Origin: Mariannaea sp. PMI_226
Lineage: Eukaryota; Ascomycota; Sordariomycetes; Hypocreales; Nectriaceae
DNA: 64,000 bases
Direction: 5' to 3'
Assembly: GCA_024336345.1 (NCBI GenBank)
Contig: JANFOG010000010.1
Span: forward strand, 1-64,000
Shown here one piece after another: positions 1-14,860 of the stretch. The stretch's first letter is position 1. Every line of letters starts with the position of its first letter. Both the position numbers and the translations under genes were made by a program. The notes under the pieces were generated by a model that made no database searches, was not told where the DNA came from, and saw only the letters and a program-made list of their open reading frames with translations.

Positions 1-2740
1 TTGCCCCTTTTCTATATAAATAATATAATTCTTATATATTAATATTTCTTTTATTCTAAATAAGGCATAATTAATACATCCTTAGAATAGATTGCTATCC
101 TAATATTCTAGGCTATTAGAAGAAATCTACTAACAATAAGTATAATATATATAAATAGGTAAGGTTATATAATTATATAATATTAAATAAAAATTAAATA
201 TTATCTTTATTTATATTACTTAAGGAATTAATTTATATTAATTTAAGCTATAAGATAGTCTCTTTTTCTTATAAAATGCTATATTAAGAGAATTTAGTAA
301 ATTTAATAAATCCCTAGCTAAATTATTAGGCTTATATTTTAAAAAGATCTAAATCTATCTTTTTAATATAGACATTCTAACTATAGTTTTAATTAGTCTT
401 TTCTAGAATATTATAATAAATAATCTTAATAAACTTCTAATAAAGGCTAATATTAACTATTATAAAATAGAATATAATAAACTTTCTTCCCTTTTATAGC
501 CAATTACCTTATTTAAATTATTTATTATTATATTATTTATTTTTTTATAATTTATTCCTTTATTATTTAAGAAATCTATTATAATTATTTTTAATTATAA
601 ATTTATTTAATATAATCTTCTATATAAAAAAATAAAGATAAAAATCCTTTATTAAAATCTAGGCAATCCTTAAAGTGAAAATAATTTATAAATATTAAGT
701 TAGCAATTAGCTAAATAATCTTTCTACTAATAATATCTTTAAAAGTTTTTTTTAATTATTATTATAATTTATATTTAAGGTGGTATTTATATTACTAGAA
801 GTAGTATGTTTATTAAGGGCTATACTATTATTAATATCTTTATTTAATATTTATATTCTTCTAGCTCCCCTAGCTATAATAGCAATTTAGAAAATAAAGG
901 CTTTAATAATAGTTCTTCTTTTAGCTTCTAAGTTAATAATGGTAATAATAATTATTAAAATTTAGCTTTAATAATTATATAAGTTTATATTTAATTAAAT
1001 AGTAGAGGCTACTTATTATTATTACCCTCTACTATAATTTTATTACATACTCTATTATCTTCTTTTTTCTATTTTTTATATTTAGATCCTATTTTATAAA
1101 ATTTATATAAATTTAGCTGAACTTTAATAATTAATATTATATTATTAATATTAATATTAAATATTATTTTAATTATTTTATTCTTAAGTGGTTTAAAAAG
1201 GTATTAACTTTATAGCTAAAGTATAAAGTCTAAGTTCTATATTTAAATCTTTAAATTTTATAATTCTTTTTTATTTTTTCTTTTTAAAATAATCTTTCTA
1301 ATTATTATTTAAAAACCTTAAGAAATAAATAGAAATTTTAATTATAATATAATTATTATAAATATTATTTAAATTGCCTATTTAATTAAGTTCTCTTTAG
1401 TTAATAATTACTATATTAAGGGCTTAAATATAAAAATAATTGTTTAAATTATTTTATTAATTTCACTTTAGTTAATAGCCTTAGAATATTGCCCCTTATA
1501 TATTTATTAAAATAAAGATTATTTAAATATTTTTATTAATTTAAATAGTTTATTATATAATTAAATTATTAATTGAAATAATTAGGCTAAGATATAGTTC
1601 TTTATTATTAGCCGCTTTTATTTATATACTCTAATTTAATAAATTATTTAAATGAATAGCCTAGAGGATGATATAGGCTAAATAGTAAATTATATTATTT
1701 CAATCTTAATTATTTAAGATATTGGTTATTAATTATAAGTAATATTTTTATTTAAAATCTTAATTATAGCTAACTTCTCTCTTTAATTTAATATCTTTTT
1801 ACAATCTTTACTTAATATTTGTATTTTTTTATTTATATAATTAACTATTTCCTTTATTAACCCTATTTTAGATAATAGAATAATATTTCTAAAGAAGGAC
1901 TTATTATTAGCTTTTAATAAAAATTAATTAAAATATTATAGCTTTATTAATCTTTCTATATATCTAATCCCACTTAATTTAACTAAAACTTCTTTTAGTA
2001 ATTATTATATCTTTTAAATTTTCCTAATCTTTTTTATTTATTTTCCTTTATAGAAGATATTATATAAGAAGATAATTAATTAACTGAAATTTTTTTTAAA
2101 TAGGCTTCTTTATCATATATATAAGGAAGATTGCTAATTTATTAAATTACAATCTAATAATATACCTACCTAATTTAGATTAAGACTATATTTTAATTAC
2201 TATCCTTAAGATATAGAATTTCCTCCTATTAGGCTTTATAACTTAATGCTTACTAATTGTAGCTTTATAATTATTAATAATTCCCCAAAAACTATCTTTT
2301 CTAAATATTAGATTAAACTTTATAACCCTAATTAAAAAAAAATATTTAGCTATTTTAATAAGTTTACTAAAATCCTCTTAGATTATCTCCAATTCTAATC
2401 TAATTATATGATCTAATATATTATAAATAATAGCTTTTTTTTAATTATCTAAATTAATAATTACAAACTTTATTAATAATATAAATAGATTATAAATAAT
2501 TATATGAATTATTAATACTAAAGGTAAATAAAATAATAATTATATTTACTATATAAAATACCTAAAGAAGAATTAAAAGAGGATAAATCTTATAATGCTT
2601 TTTATTAGTATTTTTATATATTTATATATATAAAGGCAATAATATAATTGGCTTTTAAAGAGTAATCTTTTATTCCAAAAGGCTTTTAAAATAAAATAAG
2701 TAAATAATATAAATTAAGTTTTATTTATCTTTTATATAGA
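1..2740 (-). mobile_element. RIP-degraded Helitron fragment (5' part, cut by the window edge)
   Basis: This very AT-rich stretch matches, in the same orientation and order, the stretch at about 26.0-28.9 kb, which is the 5' part of the better preserved Helitron. Shared landmarks include the segment near 1,660-1,700 (partner near 27,705-27,750), the segment near 1,920-2,060 (partner 27,960-28,100) and the block CTTTTATTCCAAAAGGCTTT near 2,668 (partner near 28,798). No frame stays open. The copy is more transition-degraded than its partner. The right end is estimated from where similarity fades, and the left end lies outside the window. Confidence 0.7.
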
Positions 2741-5700
2741 TATTCCTTAAGACTTTTTTTAATATTATATTTAATAATTAAATAAATATATATATTTAAC
2801 TTATAAAATAGGCATTATTAAATAAAATAATATCTACTAAATAAAAATCTTATTAAAATAAATATTATAAAAAGATATTATTTTTTAGATAATTAGTATT
2901 TATATAATTTAGCTTATTATTTAGAATTATAAATTAATTAGGATTTTAACTTTTAAAAATAGCTAAAAGATTTTTTTTTTTTTAAAAATAATCTTTAATA
3001 TATTATTAGACTTAATTATATATAGAATTATAAATAAAGAAACTTTAGAATTTATTAATACTTTATTATTTAATATAAAAAATATTATTTATAAATATTT
3101 TATAAGCTTTTAGGAATTTAATAATATTTTAATATTAAAATTATTTAAAGAATATTATTAAAAGATATTTAGTTTTATTATTATTAATAATATACTTTAA
3201 AGTTTTAAAAAGGTAATCTTTAGATTATTCTTTTGGTACTTTTAAATTAGCTTTTATTAATATTAATATTATTAATCTAAAGTTAATTATATTATTAAAA
3301 ATAAATATTTATTATTATTATTAAATAGCTTTTTATATCTTATTAATCTATTTATTAAAGTCTATTTTTATTAATTTTTAAGCTATTTTATAGCTAAATT
3401 AGCTTAATTTATTTAAAAATAATTAATTAAATAATTTTAGTCTTTTAAAATAAATTTTATAAAGATAATTAATAATGGTTTAGCTATTCTCAATTAGGAA
3501 TATTATTATTTAAGGATTAATTATATTATTTAAATAATATCCTTATTTAAAGAAATAGGGCTTTTTTTAAAATAAATTATAAAGACTAGTATAAATATAA
3601 TACTTAAGCTATATATAATTATCCCTAATAATATTATTTAAATATTAAGATATATTTTAGCTTTTTAAATAAATATTTTAGCTTTATAAAATTTTCTTAA
3701 ATTTAATTATAATTTTAAATATATTAAAATTATTTAATTAATTAAAAAGGTATTATTTAATATATTTATTAAGTTTATATATACCTTCTTTTAATTAATA
3801 TAAATATTAATTAATATAATATTAATATTTAATTTTAATAATTTATATTAATAATATTTTATATTAATAATAATTATTTTAATTAATAATAATATAAAAT
3901 ACATAAATAATATTTTATACAAATTTAATTTTTTTATTAGTTTTTTAATTATTATTTAGAAATTTAATATTATTTAATTTTATAGGAAGTTAAATAAGTT
4001 TTTTAGGATTAACTTAATTTTTATTATAAATTAGAATTAATAAATCTTAATTATTTTTTATATTTTTTCTTTTTTTATAATATTTTTATTTTTTAATTTT
4101 TATAATAATATAGAAATATTAATTTTTAATTAATTAAATAATATTTAATTAATTAAAAAACTCATTTTCTTATTATAATTTCTAAATTTATTAAAAAAAA
4201 ATCCTATATTTAAAAATATCCATAAGATAGCTCTTATAATATAGAAAAATAATATATAAAATAATAATAATAGAAGGTTTAAAATAACTATATTATAAAT
4301 TTAAAAAGATATAAAGATTAATTAATTAAATTAAATAAAAATAAAAAGAATTATATAATTAAATAATATTATAAATTATAAATTATAAAAGAAATTAAAA
4401 AATTAAAATAAAAATAAAATATATTAAATAATATAAAGATATTTTATTTATATTATTTTATAATTATTTTATAAAATTTATAATTATAAATATAAATTAA
4501 TTAAATTATAATAAATAAAAAATATATTAAATAATATAAATAATATATATTAAAAAAATAATTTTTTCTTTTAATATAATATTTTTATATAAAAATATTT
4601 ATTATAAATAAAATATTATTAAAATTTATAAAATTAAAAAAATTTATAATTTAAAAATAATTTAAAAAATAATTTTAAATATATATTATTAAATTATTAT
4701 ATAAGATTTTAATTTTCTTTTTTATTATTAAAGAATTAATAATTATTATATATTAAAAACTAAAAAATAAAAAAATAAAAATATAATAAAGATAATAAAT
4801 ATATTAATAAAAAATAAAAATTAAAAAAATTATAATAAAATAAAAAGAATTTAATAATTATAATTAATAATTATAATATATTAATTAATAAATATAATTA
4901 TTATTAATTTAATAAATAATTTAATTATTAAAAGGAAAAAAGGTTAATTTTCTTTTTTTTTATAATTAATTAAAAAAATAAACTTTATTAAATATAAAAT
5001 TAAATTAAAAAAAGAAAATAATATAAATCTTTTATTAAATTTATATTTTAATAAATTAAATAAAAAATATTATAATTTTATTTTTATAAATAGCTTTAAT
5101 TTTAATTTTAAAAAAAAATTATATATAAAAAATATTATTTTTAAATAATAAATATTTTTATTAAATATAATTAAATATATTATAATAAAAAATAAAATAT
5201 AAAATAAAATATATAATAAATAGAAATTAAATTAATATATAAAAGATTAATTTAATAAATAATAAATAAAATAGCTAAATATTTATATTATATATAATAT
5301 AAAAATAAAAATATATTTATTAAATTTTAATTTAAATAAATTAATTTTATTATTATTTATATTTAAATAATAATATAATATATTAATTTTAATTTTAAAT
5401 TTAAAAAAATATTAAATAATAAAAGTATATTTTTTTTAAATTTAAATAATAATATAATATATTAATTTTAATTTTATATTTAAAAAAATATTAAATAATA
5501 AAAGTATATTTTTTTTTAAATTTAAATATTTTAATTTTTAAAAAAAAATCTTTTTATTTATTTAAAATTTTAAAAATAATATTAAAATAAATTAAATATA
5601 ATTAATAATAATTAAATATAATTAATAAATATAAATAAAAAATATAAAATTAAATTAATATATTATATTATTATTTAAATATAAATAATAAATCTAAATA

Positions 5701-6130
5701 TATATAATTTATATTATTATTATTTAATTTTAAATTAAAATATTTTATTAATTTTCCTTATATATTATATATTTAATATATATATAATAAGCTTTTATAT
5801 AAAATTATATAATTAATATAATAATTAAATTATTATTATTAATTAATTATATAATAAATAATATTTTTAATTTTAATTAATTATTAAAATTTAAAATATT
5901 ATTTATAAATAAAATATTAATATATATAATAATTTAAATATTAAATATATATATATATTTATATTAAAATAATATAATAAATATATATAATAAATTTTAT
6001 AATTTTTATTATATTAAAAAGCTTTTAAATATAAAATAAATATTATTATATAATTTTATATTATTATTATAATATTCTTTTTAATTAAAATATAATATTT
6101 ATTAATAATATTTATTTATTTATTTAATAA
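2741..6130. other. Extremely AT-rich, gene-free stretch
   Basis: Almost only A and T, with no open frame, no recognisable domain and no clear match to the other elements of the window. It is most simply RIP-exhausted repeat DNA, but the source element cannot be read. It contains one tandem duplication, listed separately. Confidence 0.6.
5361..5519. repeat. Tandem duplication, unit 79-80 bp, two copies
   Basis: The block beginning ATTTAAATAATAATATAATA at 5,361 starts again at 5,440, and its first eight bases recur at 5,520. The copies are 79 and 80 bp and nearly identical, far more alike than unrelated AT-rich DNA. The duplication therefore postdates most of the mutation of this stretch. Confidence 0.8.
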
Positions 6131-6955
6131 TACTCTATAAACCTATATAGATAAATAGTACTTCTATACTATATAAATAGTAGAAAAACCATACTAACTA
6201 AAGCTAGAGGAAACCTCTATTCTTTCTAGGTGGGCCCAATATAGGCCCTATATACTAGCTCTATAGGTTTAAAACTAAAATTATATACCATTTTATAATT
6301 AGTAGACTAATAAGGGTTTGCTATTCCCTCTATATAATAATATTATATACTTATTATATATTTATATTAGGTTTAATATCTCTTATATTATTTTTTTATT
6401 CCCTTATTTACTTTATATTCTCTCAATTTCCTATAAATAGGCCTAATATAGGTTCTATTTATTTATTAATTATACTTAATAATATATAGATTAATAGCCA
6501 ATATTATTAGCTATATTAATTTATTATTATTTAGAATATTAATTAATATTTCTTTATTTTTCCTTTTTTTTTTCTTTTTTTTTTATTAGGTTTTATATAT
6601 TAATTGTTTTATTTTTTATTTAAATTTATGATACTAATTTAGCTATTTTATAAAACATCTTTTTAAATAAATCTTTATATTTTATATCTCCTTATTATTA
6701 TTAATTTATTATAGTTAATTAATCTTTAATTATATATATTTTATTCTTAGGGTAGGTCTAACTTATTTATATATCTATAGTTTAACCAACCAATTTTCTA
6801 TTATTAATAATAATAAAAAGAATAATAGTCTAGCTTAAGTTTTAATAATAATATATTTTTATTATACTTTTATTATAAATTTATTATTATATTTTTAATT
6901 TTATTTACTAATTCCCCCCTCTTATTAATTTAATTCTATTTATTAAAATAATAAT
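6131..6955 (-). mobile_element. LINE copy D, segment 1 (3' end, minus sense)
   Basis: Aligns in the same orientation to 29,750-30,600 (copy C) and, reverse-complemented, to the 3' end of copy A (13,757 back to about 12,930). The start shows the same element 3' terminus (TACTCTATAAACC compared with GTCTATAGAGTA on the other strand). It stops inside an internal TAA microsatellite, where copy A begins in the opposite sense. The continuation of copy D is at 13,933. Confidence 0.75.
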
Positions 6956-6958
6956 AAG

Positions 6959-6990
<32 letters not shown>

Positions 6991-7369
6991 CAATCTTTTT
7001 GCCTAATAAGACCAGTTCTTATTACTACAACCCCAATCTGCCCCAAAAACCCCTCTCTAACAAGAGAATTGAAATCTATAGGTCCTAAAGGGCCCAGAAC
7101 CAATGGCACATCGGGGCCGCGGCGAAGACGCGGCGGCATTGCCAATGGTGATTGATTCTAGCCATCATGGCTTAAGCCAAAGCGCATACAACCCCCTATT
7201 CAACAAAAGCTAGTTTAACAATTGGGCCAGCAATAGACCCGTAGCAACAGCGAATATAAATCTAGTCGAAGATAAAGAAAAAGAAATATATAACACTATT
7301 GCTGAAATCATCCCCCTAAACCTTATAAATTAAGTCTAGATTGCCATATAAAAATATGCTAACCAACGC

Positions 7370-8290
7370 AAGATATGTGCCCAAGCCTTGCCCAACGCGG
7401 AGACAATTCGGTTAATGGAAGATAGAATCGCCACAACCATCACTGCAGCCATCAACACAGCAGTCGCAGTAGCCCTAGGAAACCCCCAAATGACAATTAG
7501 CAATAATAACTCCAGGCCCTTCTATACCTTTGTAGCCTCCTGTAGTATAAACCCCCCTATTAGCGGAAATAGCGAGTGATTGATGCGGAGTTGCATCGAG
7601 AGAGAAGTTATTATATAAATAAGAGATATACCATTAAATATAAACAATAGAATACCAATAGATATAGTTTAGGCGGCGAATATAGCCTAAGGCAATACCA
7701 ACGTACTCGCAGCACAGCACCTACCTAGCGGAAATATAATCCTTATATTTATAATACTAGATAAGGCTAAGAGCTATAATACCCCCAATTGGGTTGAAAA
7801 AGCCTTTGGAATTAATATAATATTTGCCCCCCCTATTTTTACTATAATTGCAAAGGGGGTTTGAACTATATCTATTTTTAATAATATTAATATCCTTATT
7901 AAGAAAATTAATAAATTAAATAACTTAAAGATTGTCTTAATAAAGAAAACTAAGGGCTAATCTAAGGCTACCCCAAAAATAAATCTAATCCTTTATATAG
8001 CCTCAATTTATAAAGCAAACCGATTATATAATAATGGCCTACTCCTAGATGCTAAACTCTTTAATTATGAACCATTTAATGAAAACCTTTGCCTAATATA
8101 ATGCTATAATTATTTTAAATTTGGATATATTACTAGGAATTATAAGGTGCCCCCAATATACAGCTATTGCAAAGGAGTAATATATAAAAACTGCCCAATA
8201 TAACAAAAAGAAATCCTATATTATTACCCTTTATATAAAGAAGACCACTTAATATAAAGCCAAGACTGCCCTATAGTAAAAGCGCATTAA
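7370..8290 (+). pseudogene. LINE ORF1 (gag-like, three zinc knuckles), broken
   Basis: Relic of the nucleic-acid-binding ORF1 protein of copy A. One 63-codon piece (7,388-7,579) is still open. At 8,102-8,143 the frame reads CYNYFKFGYITRNY, which has the exact spacing of a C-X2-C-X4-H-X4-C knuckle, but the last three ligands are all Tyr. A second knuckle (8,159-8,194, pattern Y-X2-C-X4-Y-X2-C) and a third (8,225-8,269, Y-X2-Y-X3-H-X6-C) follow in the same frame, separated by TAA codons that fit former CAA. Cys-to-Tyr and His-to-Tyr are what G-to-A and C-to-T changes give. The start codon cannot be placed. Confidence 0.75.
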
Positions 8291-8499
8291 GATTAAGTAA
8301 AATAAGGTTATTTAAACTAACCCCTAAGATATTAAAAATAAAATAATAGCACTAGACCAATATAGATTTTTGCTATACCTAGCACAAACAGCTCACAACT
8401 TTCTAAAAGGCCAGAACCTAGACGCCTAGTAGGATCAGTAAATAAAAGCCAATACACCTCAATTATTACTCCCCCAAGCCAGGGCTAATCCCTAGGCAA

Positions 8500-11400
8500 A
8501 ATAAGATTATCCTCTCCTCTATTTACTATATCCTTCCTATTATAGAATTAAAATATAGATATTATATTAGAATATATAATGGAAACCAGCGCTTATATAT
8601 CTAGTGCTATGGGCCCACAGTGAATATAATATAATCGCACTATTTAAACCAGCAACCTTATAACCAATAGGCGCCCCAATATATCTAAAAAAAGCAAATT
8701 ACTATATAATATATACCAATAGATAAATTATACTCTATATTCACAAATGCCATGGGCTCGAGTTATAGACTTATTAATTAAATAAGGATTAGGCAGAAGT
8801 TAACTTCCTTAATTTAATAAAAAGAATTATAATATTATATAATCCCCCCAAAAGTGGGGGCATATTGCTAGCAATATGGGCACTATACTCCATTGAACCT
8901 AATGATAATATTATTATAGTTAGGGACTTTAACTATTATCACCCCCTATAGAATATATATAATAAGCATATAAGGGGTAGTGATAACCTCTTGGAGGAAG
9001 CGCTATGGCTCTGAGTTGAACTTATTATACTATATAATATAGCCACCTAAGCTGCCCATAGCAATCAAAATAGCACATTAGATCTTGCATAATTAAGCAA
9101 AGGATTATATATAAGATATTAAGGAATAGACTATAACCTTAATGGATTAGACCACTTCTTATAGATAATCCAATTTGGGGCTAATATTATATCACCATAA
9201 GACCTAAATAAACAATTTAACTAAAAGATAATAAACACAAAAGCTATACTTAAAAAAGCAATAATATAGTTATAATAAACCTAAGGCAAGATCATTATAA
9301 AAAAATAGATTAATAGGGCAATAAATTAGCTTATAGAATGCCTCTACTAAATAGCAGCCTTCGCAACCCTATGGCAAAAGCACGGCGGACCCAGCCGGAA
9401 CTTATAGTGGATAAGGAAGATAGCAATAGCAATAAGGCAACTTAAGTAAGCATAAAGACAATTTTAGCATACTAGAAGCCCAATGGACTGGCAATCCCTT
9501 CTTAAAGCTAGTATACACTAGGACTGATGTGTGGCCGATGTGCATTACGCAATTTGGAAAGAAACCCTAGTAAATGCATTAAAACCCGGCCTATTTAGGT
9601 TTTAGAAATTCAAATGTTGGGCCCGACTCTATAGTGGCATCATGTTAAAACTATTACAAATCCCACCCCTAAACAAACCCAACCTATAACCTACCACAAC
9701 CCATAAGAAGAAAGCAAAAACCTTTGCATAATAATTCTTCCCACAATCCCGATTGGGCGCTGATCCTCCAGACCTCAAAGAACCAGACCTCCCCTTACAA
9801 CCTGCCCTAAAGGAGGGCCCAATGCAGGCCCAAATTGACACCTAGGAAACAATAAATATACTAAAGAATATCTAATTATAAAAAGCCATAGGAGAAGATG
9901 GCATCCCAGCCGGTTTTCTAAAAGCCTATGGAGAACCACTTATAACCTTCCTCATAAAGCTAGCAAATACTAACATTACTATAGGCTATTTCCCAAATTA
10001 CTTCCACAATATAAATATATTAATTATCCTAAAGCTAAACAAAACCCCAAAAGTATAATATATAGTAGCTAGCTGAAGACCAATATTATTACTTAATATA
10101 TTGGGAAAGGTTATTAAGATAATAATAGTAAAATGCATTATAGCTAAGGCAAAAGCAAAGAGGTTCTTCCTAAAGGGCCAAATGGGCAATAGAAAGAAGA
10201 GATCTATAGAATTAGTACTAGCTATAATTATTGAAATTATATAAGCAATATAAAGTTAAGGCGGACTAGCATTATTATTATAGCTTAACTTCACTAGTGT
10301 ATTTAATTTAATAAATTACACTAGATTGATTATAATATTATATAAATTAGGATATCTAATTTAAATATTAAACTAGCTTATTAATTACCTTACTATATAC
10401 ATAATATAGATCTAGTTTAATAGTAAATTATTAGCACCATTTAACATTAAGGTAGGGGTGCCCTAAGGATTATTATTATTCTTTATATTCTTTATTCTAT
10501 TTATTAACACCCTATATAAAGCATTAGAAGTAGTCCTAGGGATTATAATAATTAGCTTTATAGATAATATAAATATCCTAGCATTTAGACAAAATATGCA
10601 AAAAACTTATATCTAATTTAAGGCTGCCTAGAAGATATATAGTAATTAGGCAGAGGAAAATAGGATGGTATTTAAATATAATAAGGCCAAACTCCTCTAT
10701 TTTATAAGAAGATAAGCAGCAGACCCAATATATGCCCAATTTAGAATTAATATAATAGAACTAATTAAGTCCTACCGCTTTCTAAATCTATATATATACC
10801 ATAAGCTATTATAAAAACTATATTATAAAGAACTAATAAAAAAACTCAAGTACTAGCACCAGGCCCTTACTATTATTATAATAAGTATATAGAGAATCCA
10901 ACTTAAAGCCACCAGAACAATCTACACATAGATCATCAGGTCGACTATAGCATATAGTGCTAGTATATATTATAAACCCACCCCGCCTGGAGGAAAGCTA
11001 GTAGGGCTTACAAGAGCGCTTATAATAAAGTAAAGTCAGGCCCTCCATATAATAAGAAAGGCATATAAGGCAATACTAACATAACTATTGGAAAGCAAGC
11101 TTAATATAATGCCACTAAATATATATCTAAACCAATATACAATAAGCTTTCATAACCACCTCAAAAACCAAAAAATAAAAGCGCTAATATATAAAGCATT
11201 TATAGCAGCAATAAGGTAGGTTTATAGAAAAAGACAAACAGGCCCCTAAAGATAATCAATATAAAAGCAAAAGGAATAGCTAGCCTAATGGCTACCTAAT
11301 AATATAATTATAGTAAATAAAAAGACCATTAAGGAATAAGCAAGGGAGAAATAGGAAGCTTGCTGAGATTAATGCTTCTTTAAATTAAGGGCAAGGCAAT

Positions 11401-11930
11401 TATAAAATAAGGTCAAACCAATAGAAAATCACCCCCTATTCTCCAATAAGAAAGTCACAAAGCTTTATAAAGGATTGCTAAAGTACAAAAGCTTTATATT
11501 AATCTAATTATATATTAAACAATTAGGACTTAAGAGCTTTCTATTCTAATAGTATATATTTAGTATAGAATTGCCATAATGCCAATATAAAGCTAAAAAA
11601 ATAGCAAACTATATTATCATCTTTTGCCCAAAATATAAAGAATAGTACACCTAAATTATATACTTACTATAAAACCAATATAAATTGGGAAATTAATTAT
11701 TAAAACCTGAGAATATATATATTATAATTAGGTGGTTTTTATAGCTAGAAATCATCCCCTATTTTACACTAGCACTATAATTCTAATAAGAATACAATAA
11801 GGATACAGCAAGCCCAAACCAAAAGGGAATTAAATAATATATAAATAAAATTATAAATACTTTAACTCCCTCTATAAAAAAGAGAAGCCAATATACCTGG
11901 AAAAACCCCCATAAGGGGGGGAAAAAACCG
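8500..11930 (+). pseudogene. LINE ORF2 (endonuclease, reverse transcriptase, C-terminal zinc motif), broken
   Basis: Relic of the polyprotein that nicks the target and reverse-transcribes the element RNA. At 8,919-8,954 the frame reads VRDFNYYHPL-stop-N, the degraded GDFNxHHPxW motif of AP-like LINE endonucleases. RT blocks run from about 9,890 to 10,600. They include DGIPAGFLKAYGEPL, LLNILGKVI and QMGNRKKRSIEL, then VGVP-stop-G, then FIDN at 10,557-10,568 where an active RT has (F/Y)ADD. A C-X-(C)-X7-(H)-X4-C motif at 11,580-11,639 matches the C-terminal zinc finger of fungal LINEs, with two ligands now Tyr. Stops are TAG/TAA where Trp or Gln is expected. Not functional. Confidence 0.8.
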
Positions 11931-13756
11931 GCCTATATATATAATCCCACCTCAGGCCCAATGCTGCCGCGCCGCCCGCCCCTACCTGTCCCTATTCCTC
12001 CATATAATTAGGACCGACATTATTGGCCCCAAGCCCCTCCTAAGGTACCTCCTCCCCCCAAGCCTGCTCCTCCACTGCTGCCTCTTGTGATTCCTTAGAC
12101 CTAGCTAGTTGGGCCAGAGCCAGGCCCGCTATAGCCACAAGCTGCTTAAGAATAGCACAAAAATGCTCTTAGGCATCTGCCAGACAATTCACCCCATTAA
12201 TCAACTTAATAAATTAATTAAATATAGTTTTTATAATAATAACTATAGGGGTGGCATATACTTTAGGCGCCCAACTCTTAATATTAATAGCCACATCCTT
12301 AAGCCTCTAGACCTTATCTTCCTAAAAATTATAATTAATATTAAAAATCTATTATAGGATAGGATCGGATTTATACCCATCCCTTCTTACTAAAGGGCAA
12401 TTACCAATGCCTATACCAAGGCCCTTATAATAAATGGCAAGGGTGTATAGGTCTTATGCTATTTAGTATAAATAGTATACCCACCAGCTATTATATCTTT
12501 AACCCATTAGCAATATAAACCCAATATAACGCCAAAATAGAAACTTATTGAACTAGTCCCAGCAGAGACTAGCTGCCCCATTATAATATATCCGCGTAAT
12601 ATATACGAAATAAGGGAGGGCCCGCACCTAACCCGCATAGGCAGCGGGCGAGTCCTCCGCAGGGGTAATGCCCTTAGCATCTACTCTTCTCCTCTTCTGC
12701 AGATAGATTAGTAATACATTAACCAAGGGAAGAGAACCACATATATAAGGAGTCTTTAGCATTGCGGCCCTTATTATCATTTAGGGGGATGGAATTGGGC
12801 TCATGGCGGGGGTCATCTCGGAATGTTAGTAGGCCTATAGTGAATAGGAAAAGACAAAATATACATTTATTATTATTATTATCATTATTATTACTATCCT
12901 TATCATCATCCCAATAGACAAAATTAGATTAGTAGGAAGGGGGAGCTAGTAGGTAAGGTCAGAGGTATAATAATAAATCTATAATGGAAGCATAGTAAAA
13001 ACATACCACTACTAGAGGTTAAACTAGGCTGTCGCTCTCTTTGTTACTATTGGCGGCGGAAAATCGGTCAATCGGGCTATAGATATGTAAATAAGTTGGG
13101 CCCACCCTAAGAATAAGGCACATATAATTAAAGATTGGTTAGCTATAATAAGTTAATAATAATAAGAAGATATAAGATATAAAGACTTATTCGAAAAGAT
13201 ATTTTATAAAGTAGCCAAATTAGTATAGCAAACCTAAATAGAAGGTAAGACAATCAATATATAGAACCTAATAAAAAAGAAAGGAAAGAAGAGAAAAAAA
13301 GGAAAAATAAAGAAACGTTAATTAATATCCCAGATGATAACAAACCAACATAGCTAGCGATATTGGCTGTCGACCCACATATTGTCAGGCATAATTGTCA
13401 AACGAACAGAACCCACGCCGGGCCCACTTACGGGAAATTAGGAGAATACGAAGTAAATAAGGGGACGAAGAAATAATATAGAAGGCACCGAACCCAACAC
13501 AAACGCGCGGCGAGCGCACGGCGCTACCGCATAGAGGGAGCAGCAAACCCTCATTAGCCTGCCAGCTATAAAACGGTATGTGATTCCAGCTCTGGTTATA
13601 GAGCAAAACTTGAACCTGTAGAGCCAGCACATGGGGCCCGCACCGGGCCCGCCTAGGAAGGATAGAGATTTTCCTCCAGCTTTAGTTAATATAATTTTTC
13701 CACTATCTATATAGTATAGAAGCACTATCTACCTATATAGGTCTATAGAGTATTAT
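11931..13756 (+). other. LINE copy A 3' region, no recognised plus-strand domain
   Basis: About 1.8 kb between the ORF2 C-terminus and the tail. It is the most GC-rich part of the element (for example 11,950-12,100 and 12,590-12,680). I see no plus-strand domain. The minus strand holds reading frames discussed in the findings: a 95-codon open frame at 13,725-13,438, and a frame at about 12,215-11,930 interrupted only where Gln codons are expected. Also present is an internal TAA/ATT microsatellite near 12,865-12,915, the homologue of the site at which copy A entered copy D. Confidence 0.55.

Positions 13757-14860
<1,104 letters not shown>

Noticed and set aside
6936..7145. 69-codon minus-strand frame with a poly-Tyr run
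   Set aside because: It spans the junction of the TAA microsatellite and the 5' end of LINE copy A. The Tyr run is the translated microsatellite.
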